Assembly (NCBI GenBank): GCA_030248135.1
Contig: JASANC010002298.1
Location: 1-64,000 of the forward strand
Direction: 5' to 3'
DNA: 64,000 bases
Source of the DNA: Theristus sp. LFF4_11
Taxonomy: Eukaryota > Nematoda > Chromadorea > Monhysterida > Xyalidae
The translations under genes and the position numbers were made by a program. Within the stretch, counting starts at the first letter, position 1. Every line of letters begins with the position of its first letter. Positions 35,949 through 47,400 of this stretch are shown here, in pieces. The notes under the pieces are model-generated. The model was not told where the DNA came from. It made no database searches and saw only the letters and a program-made list of their open reading frames with translations.

Positions 35949-37033
35949 CAGTACCGAACATGACAGACATTTTTTAGGTAGGGGTACCTACCCGTGGGGG
36001 TGGGGGTGGGAATTTTTTGGGGGGTGGGGGGTAAGTGGGACCACCCTGTCGTCTGCTGGGAGGTGCACCAGATCGTAATCGGTTTATGGGGGGGTGTCAC
36101 CTCCCACCCGTATTTTCATATTGTAAATTTTTCAATGAAAAAAACGCTATAAATTTCAAAAAAATTCGCCAATATAGTTGTTTGTAAGACAAAATAACTT
36201 CATATTTAGCAGTACCGAAGATGAGGGGGTGGAGGTGTACCCCCTAGCACGAACGTGCGCCCTGTGGAGGGTGGGGTGGGGGTCCCGTGACACCCACCCC
36301 CTTAAAACCGGGACCCCTTGGGTATACCCACCCATTTACCGACTCGGCACCCTTTCCCCGTGGGTACCCACCCCCTCCAAAAGTGTTCCCATAATCACAA
36401 ACTTTTCTTCAAAAATCACAAATCACAAATCACAGACCACCCCCACAGGGCGCAACTTCTTGCTAGGGGGTACACCCACCACTCTCCTTCATCTTCGGTA
36501 CTGGTTGCGGGTACCACTACCGACCGAAGATGACAGACATTTTTAGGTAAGGATTAGAGAATACCTGCCCGTGGCGGGTGCCAATTTTTTTTGGGGGTGG
36601 GGTAAGTGAGACCCCCGGTCGCCTTCTAGGGGGTGCACCGGGTGCTGATTGGTTTTTAAAGAGGGGTGGCACTCCCTTTCACCCACCCTGCAATTTTTAA
36701 TTGCAATTTTTTGTGAAAAACGGCACAAATTGCAAAAAATGCTACAATACTTGTTTGTTAGATTAAATAACCTTATATTTATTGCATAATGTGCACATGG
36801 GAAACAAAAATCATGATTTTTAAGGAAGTGATTTTTGAAAAAAAATATGCGATTATAGGAATATTTTGGCAGGGGGAGGATGCCGAGGATACCCATGGGG
36901 AGGGTGCCGAGTCGTTGGGGGGAGTGAGGGTACCGACGGAGAGGGTTCGGGTTTTGGGTGAGAGTCACGGGACCCCCGCCTTCGGGGCGCAACTTCGTGT
37001 CTGGGGGTACACCCCTCATCTTTGGTACACTGG
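35949..37033. repeat. Cluster of G-rich TIR elements with AGTACCGAAGATGA ends
   Basis: Two related units of about 520-555 bases stand side by side (35949-36504 and 36515-37033). Each begins with CCGAACATGACAGACATTTTT or CCGAAGATGACAGACATTTTT and ends with the mirror TCATCTTCGGTAC or TCATCTTTGGTAC. Within the first, another mirrored pair (AGTACCGAAGATGA at 36212 and its inverse near 36490) suggests nesting. The interior is rich in runs of G and C, and in GTACCC blocks. No protein is encoded. The cluster lies directly upstream of bestrophin A. Confidence 0.6.
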
Positions 37034-37121
37034 CTAGAACTGAAACGGTGTCTCACATTCTTTAAGTGAAATACAACGTCTGAAGTTTACACAAAATTGA
37101 GGCAATACCAAATCAAAATCT

Positions 37122-39152
37122 GGGTCGTGACAAAACACCAACCCAACCCAACCCAACCCAACAGTGAAAAACGTGACAAAACACCAACCCAACCCAACCC
37201 AACCCAACACAACCCAACACACGCGTGACAAAACACCAACACCAACTGTTGGTGTTTTTTTTAATTTTTAAAATTTAAAAAAATGGCTTTTGGGAGTACG
37301 GTAACGACTCCTAGGATGACGGTAACGACACCACGGGTTACGGTAACCCTGTAGTGGGTCTTGACACGATTTTTCCAAAATCACCCTGATCGTCGCGAAA
37401 ACTTACTAGAATGTTGGAAACCGTTCAGATAATGGCGGGAAACACTCGTATGTTCAAAATACAAGGGTTACGGTAGTTTTTGGGTCTTGACACGAAGTTG
37501 CTGAAACTGCGTTTTTTCTTTGAAATAGCTGTTAAATATGTTTCAGAAACATGCGGCATTGTCATAAAACGTCAAATTTTGAGTTCAAGGATTACGGTAA
37601 CCCTGTAGTGGGTCTTGACACGATTTTTCCAAAATCACCCTGATCGTCGCGAAAACTTACTAGAATGTTGGAAACCGTTCAGATAATGGCGGGAAACACT
37701 CGTATGTTCAAAATACAAGTGGTTACGGTAGTTTTTGGGTCTTGACACGAAGTTGCTGAAACTGCGTTTTTTCTTTGAAATAGCTGTTAAATTTGTTTCA
37801 GAAACATGTGGCATTGTCATAAAACGTCAAATTTTGAGTTCAAGGATTACGGTAACCCTGTAGTGGGTCTTGACACGATTTTTCCAAAATCACCCTGATC
37901 GTCACGAAAACTTACTAGAATGTTGGAAACCGTTCAGATAATGGCGGGAAACACTCGTATGTTCAAAATACAGGGGTTACGGTAGTTTTTGGGTCTTGAC
38001 ACGAAGTTGCTGAAACTGCGTTTTTTCTTTGAAATAGCTGTTAAATTTGTTTCAGAAACATGCGGCATTGTCATAAAACGTCAAATTTTGAGTTCAAGGA
38101 TTACGGTAACCCTGTAGTGGGTCTTGACACGATTTTTCCAAAATCACCCTGATCGTTGCGAAAACTTACTAGAATGTTGGAAACCGTTCAGATAATGGCG
38201 GGAAACACTCGTATGTTCAAAATACAGGGGTTACGGTAGTTTTTGGGTCTTGACACGAAGTTGCTGAAACTGCGTTTTTTCTTTGAAATAGCTGTTAAAT
38301 TTGTTTCAGAAACATGCGGCATTGTCATAAAACGTCAAATTTTGAGTTCAAGGATTACGGTAACCCTGTAGTGGGTCTTGACACGATTTTTCCAAAATCA
38401 CCCTGATCGTTGCGAAAACTTACTAGAATGTTGGAAACCGTTCAGATAATGGCGGGAAATGCCGCATGTTTCTGAAACAAATTTAACAGCTATTTCAAAG
38501 AAAAACGCAGTTTCAGCAACTTCGTGTCAAGACCCAAAAACTACCGTAACCCTTGTATTTTGAACATACGAGTGTTTCCCGCCATTATCTGAACGGTTTC
38601 CAACACTCTAGTAAGTTTTCGTGACGATCAGGGTGATTTTGGAAAAATCGTGTCAAGACCCACTACAGGGTTACCGTAATCCTTGAACTCAAAATTTGAC
38701 GTTTTATGACAATGCCGCATGTTTCTGAAACAAATTTAACAGCTATTTCAAAGAAAAAACGCAGTTTCAGCAACTTCGTGTCAAGACCCAAAAACTACCG
38801 TAACCCTTGTATTTTGAACATACGAGTGTTTCCCGCCATTATCTGAACGGTTTCCAACATTCTAGTAAGTTTTCGCGACGATCAGGGTGATTTTGGAAAA
38901 ATCGTGTCAAGACCCACTACAGGGTTACCGTAACCCGTGGTGTCGTTACCGTCATCCTAGGAGTCGTTACCGTACTCCCAAAAGCCAATTTTTTTAAATT
39001 TTAATTTTTTTTTAAAAAACACCAACAGTTGGTGTTGGTGTTTTGTCACGCGTGTGTTGGGTTGTGTTGGGTTGGGTTGGGTTGGGTTGGTGTTTTGTCA
39101 CGTTTTTCACTGTTGGGTTGGGTTGGGTTGGGTTGGTGTTTTGTCACGACCC
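37122..39152. mobile_element. Palindromic foldback transposon with 9-bp target duplication
   Basis: The ends are GGGTCGTGACAAAACACC and its exact inverse, flanked on both sides by TCAAAATCT (37113-37121 and 39153-39161). The subterminal arms hold CCCAACCCAACC runs (GGTTGGGTTGG on the right). Inside, a unit of about 254 bases (core GGATTACGGTAACC, TTGACACGATTTTTCC, CGTTCAGATAATGGCGGG) runs directly about four and a half times to 38459, then flips and runs inverted to about 38940. No transposase is present. A 9-bp duplication with long structured arms is typical of Mutator-like/foldback elements; that assignment is inference. Confidence 0.85.
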
Positions 39153-39161
39153 TCAAAATCT

Positions 39162-40136
39162 TTGGAAAACTAGGCTGATTTTGGCGACTGCAGTTCAAGT
39201 TCTTTATGGCTCGCAAAAAGAAAATGTTCACAGCTTATGTAAATATTTAAGATTGACACGTACATACATACACATAAAAATATATGTATGTGAAAATATT
39301 CAAGGTTAGCGTGCCTGTCATGCAATAATAGTGAGTGTCAAACCAAACATTTTTCTGCAAAAGCTCAGTTTGAACATTTACAGAATTTTTCTGGGTAGAC
39401 ATTTGACGAAAAGGTGCGCTGTAGCAGTAAAACTGCGCGCAGGCAGGCAACATTGCTGTGACAAAACAACCAACGAAACCAGCTGAGTCATTGTACGTTG
39501 TACTCGTGTCACCAAACGACACAGATTTCGGTTTTTATGAAAACGTTTTGATTTCATTAAAAATTATTTCTGCTGTGCAGTATTGCCAGGTAAATTTAAA
39601 CACGTTTATTGGTTATTCGACAATGAATTTGTTTCTAGAAGACTACGAAACAAGATTTAACGCTTAATGTAATTTCAGTGCATTCAAAAACCCTGTGCAG
39701 ACAACTGACGCGTGAAGAACCCATGTGAAAAAAAATCAATTTACTTTTTTGGTGCATGCCAAACTGAAGCTTTGTGTTATTCTGACAAGTAATGGCTTAC
39801 TATACGCTTAGCATAGTTGTACACGTGCAGTTTATCAGCTGATCATGCGGATGCGCGAGCGAGCGTCAGCGAGCGGACAGCGCATCACGCATTATATGAG
39901 CCGTTTTCCCCTCGCGCGCGTTTTTCAAACTTTCTCGCTGCCCTGCAGCGAGCATAGTATAAGCCACAAACTTGGTTCTGTGCACACGAAACGAACACCC
40001 AAAGTTGTGCTTGGAGCCGCGAAAAAATTTTCATCGGACGATTTTTCATACGCTCTGGACACGAAAAACCTATTCTGAAAATCGTGTTACTTCTTTCTCT
40101 TTCTATTTTTTTTTTCTGGTATGTAATCAACATGTG
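39162..40136. other. Spacer between repeats, possible stray exon
   Basis: Mixed-composition DNA. A GC-rich patch at 39843-39960 (ATGCGGATGCGCGAGCGAGC) followed by TATAAGCC could be promoter-like or exonic. Open stretches at 39350-39522 (minus) and 39458-39667 (plus) have no recognisable domain. The missing 3' exons of the patched-related gene were looked for here and not found. Confidence 0.35.
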
Positions 40137-40640
40137 TGCGCCCTTTCAGTTTTTACCTGCGACACTTTCACAGTCGAACAAAAATGTTTCCTGGGGTAAT
40201 TCCATACGGAGATTTTGAAAATTGGGTTAATTTTTTACCCAGACCCTGTTTTTGGGTAAAAATTGGGCATTTTTAAAAGTTCGCAGGGTTTTCACCTGGT
40301 TTTAAGTGTGCGCCCTTTCAATTTTTACCTGCGACACTTTCACAGTCGAACAAAAATGTTTCCTGGGGTAAGTCCATCCGGAGATTTTGAAAATTAGATT
40401 AATTTTTTACCCAGACCTTGTTTTGGGTAAAAAATTGGGCATTTTTAAAAGTTCGCAGGGTTTTCACCTGGTTTTAAGTGTGCGCCCTTTCAATTTTTAC
40501 ATGCGACACTTTCACAGTCGAACAAAAATGTTTCCTGGGGTAATTTCATCCGTAGATTGTGAAAAAAATTTTGCCAGGGCATTTTTTTCGTCAAAATTGT
40601 GCATTTTTTACAGTTCGTAGCATTTCGACTGGGTATCAGC
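40137..40640. repeat. Tandem repeat, about 170-bp unit, three copies
   Basis: Three consecutive copies of a unit beginning GTGCGCCCTTTCA and containing CACAGTCGAACAAAAATGTT, TTTTTACCCAGACC and GTTCGCAGGGTTTTCACC. The first two copies are nearly identical; the third has a deletion and more changes. No coding function is indicated. Confidence 0.85.
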
Positions 40641-40689
40641 TTTTCACTCTTACAAATTTTGTCTGAGCTGCGAAAAATAATAGGAAAAA

Positions 40690-43030
40690 GGTCTAGTCCG
40701 TAGGAATTCAATGCGCTGATCACGGATTTTGGGTTAGTTTTCTTACGTGAGCAACTTTAGAAGCTGAATCGTGACGATTTCGAGCGAATCGGCCGTGGAA
40801 ATTGGCGAAATCGGTCTAGAAACGAAAAACAAGAAAAGGGTGTTTTCCAGGGTAATTCAATGTGCTGATCACGAATTGTGGGTTAGTTTTCTTACGTGAG
40901 CAACTCTAGATGCTGAATCGTGACGATTTCGGGCGAATCGGCCGTGGAAATTGGCGAAATCGGTTTAGGAACGAAAAACAAGAAAAGGGTGTTTTCCAGG
41001 GCAATTCAATTCGCTGATAACGAAATTTAGATTAGTTTTCTTACGTGAGCAACTCTAGATGCTGAATCGTGACGATTTCGGGCGAATCGGCCGTGGAAGT
41101 TGGCGAAATCGGTCCAGAAACAAAAAACAAGAAAAGGCTGTTTTCCAGGGTAATTCAATACGCTGATCACGAATTTTGGGTTAGTTTTCTTACGTGAGCA
41201 ATTCTAGACGCTGAATCGTGACGATTTCGGGCGAATCGGCCGTGGAAATTGGCGAAATAGGTCCAGGAACCAAAAACAAGAAAAGGGTGTTTTCCAGGGT
41301 AATTCAATGCGCTGATCACGAATTTTGGGTTAGTTTTCTTACGTGAGCAACTCTAGACGCTGAATCGTGACGATTTCGGGCGAAACGGCCGTGAAATTTG
41401 GCGAAATCGGTCCAGAAACGAAAAACAAGAAAAGGCTGTTTTCCAGGGTAATTCAATGCACTGATCACGGATTTTGGGTTAGTTTTTTTATGTGAGCAAC
41501 TTTAGAACCTGAATCGTGACGATTTCGGGCGAATCGGCCGTGGAAGTTGGCGAAATTGGTCCAGGAACGAAAAACAAGAAAAGGGTGTTTTCCAGGGTAA
41601 TTCAATCCGCTGATCACGAATTTTGGATTAGTTTTCTTACGTGAGCAACTCTAGATACTAAATCGTGACGATTTCGGGCGAATCGGCCGTGGAAATTGGC
41701 GAAATCGGTCCAGAAATGAAAAACGAGAAAACGGTTTTTCCAGGGTAATTCAATGTGCTGATCACGGATTTTGGGTTAGTTTTCTTGCATGAGCAACTCT
41801 AGATACTGAATCGTGACGATTTATGGCGAATCGGCCGTTGAATTTAGCGAAACCGGTGCAGAAATGAAAAACAAGAAAACGGTGTTTTCCATGGTACTTC
41901 ATTACGCCGATCACGGCTTTTGGGTCAGTTTTTCTTTTGTGAGCGATTCTAGGTACTGAATCGTGACGATTTTGGGGAATCGGCCGTAGAATTTGGCGAA
42001 ATCGGTCCAGAAACGAAAAACAAGAAAAGGCTGTTTTCCAGGGTAATTCAATGCACTGATCACGGATTTTGGGTTAGTTTTTTATGTGAGCAACTTTAGA
42101 TACTGAATCGTGACGATTTCGGGCGAATCGGCCGTGGAAGTTGGCGAAATCGTTCCAGAAATGAAAAACGAGAAAACGGTTTTTCCAGGGTAATTCGTGC
42201 TGATCACGGATTTTGGGTTAGTTTTCTTGTATGAGCAACTCTAGATACTGAATCGTGACGATTTATGGCGAATCGGCCGTTAAATTTAACGAAACCGGTC
42301 CAGAAATGAAAAACAAGAAAACGGTGTTTTCCATGGTAATTCATTACGCCGATCACGGCTTTTGGGTCAGTTTTTCTTTTGTGAGCGATTCTAGGTACTG
42401 AATCGTGACGATTTTGGGGAATCGGCCGTGGAATTTGGCGAAATCGGTCCAGAAACGAAAAACAAGAAAAGGCTGTTTTCCAGGGTAATTCAATGCACTG
42501 ATCACGGATTTCGGGTTAGTTTTTTTATGTGAGCAACTTTAGATACTGAATCGTGACGATTTCGGGCGAATCGGCCGTGGAAGTGGGCGAAATTGGTCCA
42601 GGAACGAAAAACAAGAAAAGGGTGTTTTCCAGGGTAATTCAATCCGCTGATCACGAATTTTGAGTTAGTTTTCTTACGTGAGCAGCTCTAGATACTGAAT
42701 CGTGACGATTTCGGGCGAATCGGCCGTGGAAATTGGCGAAATCGGTCCAGAAATGAAAAACGAGAAAACGGTTTTTCCAGGGTAATTCAATGTGCTGATC
42801 ACGGATTTTGGGTTAGTTTTCTTGTATGGGCAACTCTAGATACTGAATCGTGACGATTTATGGCGAATCGGCCGTGGAATTTAGCGAAACCGGTCCAGAA
42901 ATGAAAAACAAGAAAACTGTGTTTTCCATGGTAATTCATTACGCCGATCACGGCTTTTGGGTCAGTTTTTCTTTTGTGAGCGATTCTAGGTACTGAATCG
43001 TGACGATTTTGGGGAATCGGCCTAAAAAAC
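40690..43030. repeat. Satellite array, about 148-bp monomer, about 16 units
   Basis: The monomer includes TTCCAGGGTAATTCAATG, TGATCACGGATTTTGGG, TGAATCGTGACGATTTCGGG and CGAATCGGCCGTGG. Start points recur about every 147-150 bases (near 40847, 40993, 41141, 41289, 41439, 41588, 41737 and on to 42925). Variant monomers (TTTATGGCGAATCGGCCGTT; TTCATTACGCCGATCACGGC; TTTTGGGGAATCGGCC) recur in the same order from about 41737, 42182 and 42774, a higher-order pattern. Monomer length is near that of nucleosomal DNA. Confidence 0.9.
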
Positions 43031-43127
43031 GAAAAATGAAAAACCTGAGTTGTCCGGGGTTTAGAAGAATGTGTGACCAACGAATTGTGATTTTGGTCCG
43101 ACCTTCGGGGCTTATGTAAAAGTCAGA

Positions 43128-44171
43128 ATATTATCTAAAAATGCGGGAGACGCATATAAAAGGAGGAATATGGCCTTGTGTAAGCAGTGAAAGACTTGGC
43201 TCGACAACGCTTTTCAAGTCTCTGATGTGGTACACACGGATACAAGTACATAAGGGTCATATTTTTGCGCCGCGTTTGTTTGTTTTTTTTAAGCACGCCC
43301 CCCCCCCCCACCGATTCCGGAAACCCGAAGGTACCAAACTCCGGTGGGATTGGGGAATGGACGGCTTACCATCCCGTGGAACCAATACCCTCGGCACGTG
43401 AGGGGGACAGCCTATAAGCCCCGCTCTGTCCTGGGGGCACCATTGATCTTAGCCCGATTTCGGTTTCGGTGGCCTGCGGTCGCTATATCCCCGGAGGGCA
43501 GCGAATCCGAAAGTTTTCGTTTTCGTTTTCGTTTTGCTGAAAAGCGTAAAACTTTGAAGTTATTTTTTAATTGTCCGCTTCGATTTAATCTAAAATCACG
43601 CCATGTGCGAAATTCTGTAAATTCTGTGCAAAAACAGAACAATCAGAGATTGCAAAACATTGTTGCATGTAGCTTTTTCGTTGTTGTTAACGTACGCACC
43701 GCTGTGTACACACCAGCACCAGTGACAAAAAGGAGTTGTCTTCCGTTGATTTTCACCTTTTTTACCGGTGTCACCTTCAACTAGTGTGGCAGGATAAACC
43801 GTCTGTCCCGTGAGTCATTGCGTTTGCCACAGGAGACCTTGCGTTCCGCAATGCTTCTGCGATACAATTTGTCCTGGACAAACCAGTGTCAGCGAGCTAA
43901 AGTCTGATTGTTATTTTAGTAGTTTTAGTGGTCGCTAAATGCCCGAAATCCGCAAATGTGAAAGGTCATTTGTCTACAATAATACAAAGTACGAGGGTTG
44001 CCATGTGCAACCGAAATCATAAATAAACGCGCAAAAATATGACTCTTATGTACTTGTATCCGTGTGTACCACATCAGAGACTTGAAAAGCGTTGTCGAGC
44101 CAAGTCTTTCACTGCTTACACAAGGCCATATTCCTCCTTTTATATGCGTCTCCCGCATTTTTAGATAATTC
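43128..44171. mobile_element. TIR element with about 135-bp near-perfect inverted arms
   Basis: The left arm begins ATTATCTAAAAATGCGGGAG and runs through CTTGTGTAAGCAGTGAAAG and GTACACACGGATACAAGTAC to GTCATATTTTTGCGC near 43270. The right arm (44034-44171) is its inverse with about two differences. The spacer of about 760 bases holds a GC-rich block (43300-43520) with a C run and no recognised gene. No transposase or clear target duplication is visible. It lies between the satellite array and the broken end of the patched-related gene. Confidence 0.75.
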
Positions 44172-44401
44172 CCGTGCTCATTATTAAAGTGATCATACTG
44201 ACACAATCCAAATTTACCGACCAAAGTGCCATGCATCCGATGACGCCTGAATAATTTTAAATGGTTTTGGCAAAAACTTTAAAATTTTTAAATTTAAATT
44301 TAAAAAAAAACAATAGTCATGTCCACAAAATATTTTTGTATTATCTTTTACTAACGGTGCTAAAAACTTCGCATAATCAAACTGACAGTGATTGTTAATA
44401 C

Positions 44402-47400
44402 CTAAATCAATTGATATAATTGCGAGGACAATCAACACAGCGCATGTAATGCTAGGAATTAACAGCAGCGACACGACCAACATGCACATTACGGCAAGAC
44501 CGAGGTTACGAAACGTCGTTGAGGCAATGATCAAATATTGATCAATGTACACAGAGTACTGATTGTAAGCAGTAATGTTGAATAGTGGATAACGATTGGC
44601 AATTTCCCGCACCTGGTATAAAAATTTTTGAATGAAAAATCTGAACATGTGAGGTAAGTAAAAAGACACACATTTGCTCTATGTTCTACCAGTCGGCAGC
44701 CGTTTTAACACAGTGTCTCAAAAAGTGTGATGTTGTTTGTTCATAAAGTTTCACTGATGACAGTTATTCAAAGCCATGCATGAAAAATACGTACCTCGAT
44801 CAAGGTGTTTTTGTTGTCGTCCGTGGTGTTATAATTTTTCAGTCCAATTTGAAACCGAAACGCACTGATGATGTCGTAATTGATGAGACGCACGGTAGAC
44901 CAAAAGTTCAACCATGTTTTGTATACGTCATTCACAGATGTTTTGGACAGTATACCAGTTTTCCATTTGTATTCCTGATAACAGGATCGCACACAGACAT
45001 GGTAAATTAGTGAAGTAAATGTTAGTTTCAGCTATAATCGAAAGAAATCATGTGAATTGTGCAAATGAAAAGTGTGTGACGCACCCAGTCTGCTAGCATC
45101 TGCTTACATTCCTGAGTAATTTGACTTATTTCAACGGTCCGATAATTTTGCAATAACTTTTTTCCTTTTTCGTCGCACTGAAATGAAGGTCCCATAACGT
45201 CAGGCAAAAATTCAGTGAGAAATACGATAATCAGTAATATTTGATTTTCAAAAAACTATAAACTATTGAAGTTTCTTTCTGAAAAAACTCGGCATGAACA
45301 AAAGATAGCCTGTTGATTACCAATTGATAAAACATGTGCTGCCACACATCATTTATGTGCGTGTCATGGCGATTAGTTAGCGGTGGCAACGGGGTCGCGT
45401 CAACATGCCAAATGAACACTCCAGTGTCCACGATGATAGTGGCATTTTCGTCTGGTGCGGGTGTTGTGTACCTCGTTTGGTTGTCCATAATGTTTGCCTG
45501 AAATGTGATAATTCAATTTTTCAAACGTATCTACGTAGCTCTTTACTTGAGTGCAGTTTTTTATAACCTAGAGCATTCTTCAAAAAAGGTCAAAAAGTTT
45601 TCCTACCGGTTTTACCACTACATCATTCTTTCATGCTGAGATTCTCACCAATAATAGTTCATTCAAAACGTTAAGCAAACCCCCTCCTCCCCTACTCTGA
45701 TGGCTTTCAATTTTAGTTCGAAGTTCAAATCTCATAAAATTTTGCAATTTTGTTCGAGATACTAGGTGTAAACGTTGTCTTCATCATCCAGCTCTTAATC
45801 AGGTAGCACAGCAATGTCATGTTTTATCTCACTTTGTCACTGTGACGCTGATGTTGCAGACAAGTGTCAATTTTAAAATCAAACTTCGCAGTTCACTAGC
45901 GCTTGTGGATAACTGGCTAAAACTTTCACCCAATGCATAGAACCAGCAATCCCTTGAAAGAATGATATAGTAGTAAAACACAGCAGGAAGTTTTCGTGCA
46001 TTTTTAAAACACTGTGCATAAATACCACCATTTTTCAAAGCAAATCTTACCCATGCAGGCCAGATGCTGCGTAGCTCGTCATCTGCATCTGTCAATAAGT
46101 CGGCAGTAAAACCAGGCAGGGGTTTTTCTCTCTAGACAAAAAATGCACAGTAAGTTACCAAACAAATTGAAACATTTAAAGCGTGTAAGAGGGTTGCATA
46201 TCTAACCAAGGCTTTCTGTATAGGTGTCCATTCAATATCTAGCTTCCATAACGGACGTCCCTCAGCAGTTCGCAGCCATTCTTTGATTTCACGATAAAAC
46301 GGTTCAGTGCGATTGTCTAAGACTGTCGCGGAATTAAAGTTCGCCAACCATTGCTCTTCGAAAGCTCTAAGCCAAAATGTTGTGGCTTCCTGACCAATTC
46401 CATGAGGAAACTGCTCAAATTCTTGCACGACTTTCAATATCTGCTTCCGATAACTTGGCTCTGCATACAATTGAAAAGGCTGATGACACTTTAAGTAATA
46501 TTTCCAAAATTATTCAAACCCCTTACCAGATAAGTCCGGCGCATTGTTAATCACAACCGACATTGTAATGCCACGTGGAAAAAATCCGTCCAGCAACATA
46601 GACATATGTTTTAGAAATGGATCGTCTTGCAGCACGAGAAAACGAGGGTTCAAACCTTCACTCAAAAACGTCGTACCATAAATCGCAATTACCAAGTAAC
46701 CGCAAATGTAGATTGCGAACACAATTAGTTTTGTGACGGGGTGCAAAATAAACGGGCCGTAATAATTGCGGAAAAATCGTGCAGGGAACGTTTTTGAAAT
46801 GACAGCAGCTGAATGCTTGCGACGAGTTTCTGAATGAACCGGATTTGTGATAGCGTCGCTGTCATTACCACGTGTAATTCGACTTGAATCCACAGTTGAA
46901 CCGAGACAAAACAGCTGTTTTGCGCAAGAGCTTCCTTCAAAGTTTAGCGCGTGTTTTTTTGTTTATACACACCTTTAAAACATTTTGAAAATATTCTACA
47001 TCAATTTTTATGATAGTTAAAGTATTGCTGCTGAAACCCTGACCTATTTTGTATTCTTATTTAAAAACCAATTCAAAATCGACCTGTTGGTGATTAGTTC
47101 AAAACTCACCTTCATTTGCTTCTGCCGACACCAACGTTCTCGTCGCAACTACGCAATGCTGTCTGCGGTGTTCTAAGTCACCAGCAATTGCCATGACTGG
47201 GGCCAAGAATGTTAATGTGTACAAATAGCCAAACGACAAGCCAGTTGCGGTGAAAAGGCAAAATAGCCAAATGCCTAAAAGCTGCAATCTTATTGCTACT
47301 ATCTATGATAAAAACATGAAGTCAGTCGTTTCTTGCCTGGTATGGCGGTGTAACAACCAACAAAAAATGAAACGACGTCAGTCAATGAAGTAATCGTTAT

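Noticed and set aside
37338..38940. CRISPR-like array
   Set aside because: Units are about 254 bases, nearly identical throughout and lack variable spacers; the host is a eukaryote.
37034..39309. Glycine/tryptophan-rich open reading frames (VGLGWVGL repeats) at both ends of the foldback element
   Set aside because: They are translations of the GGTTGGGTTGG subterminal repeats and appear as mirror copies in both arms; no gene-like context.
39247..39667. Candidate last exon of the patched-related gene
   Set aside because: The minus-strand text has only one hydrophobic patch and does not resemble TM10-12 of the family.
43141..44236. Identical short ORFs (METHIKGGIWPC-like text) on opposite strands
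   Set aside because: They are simply the two inverted arms of the 43128-44171 element.
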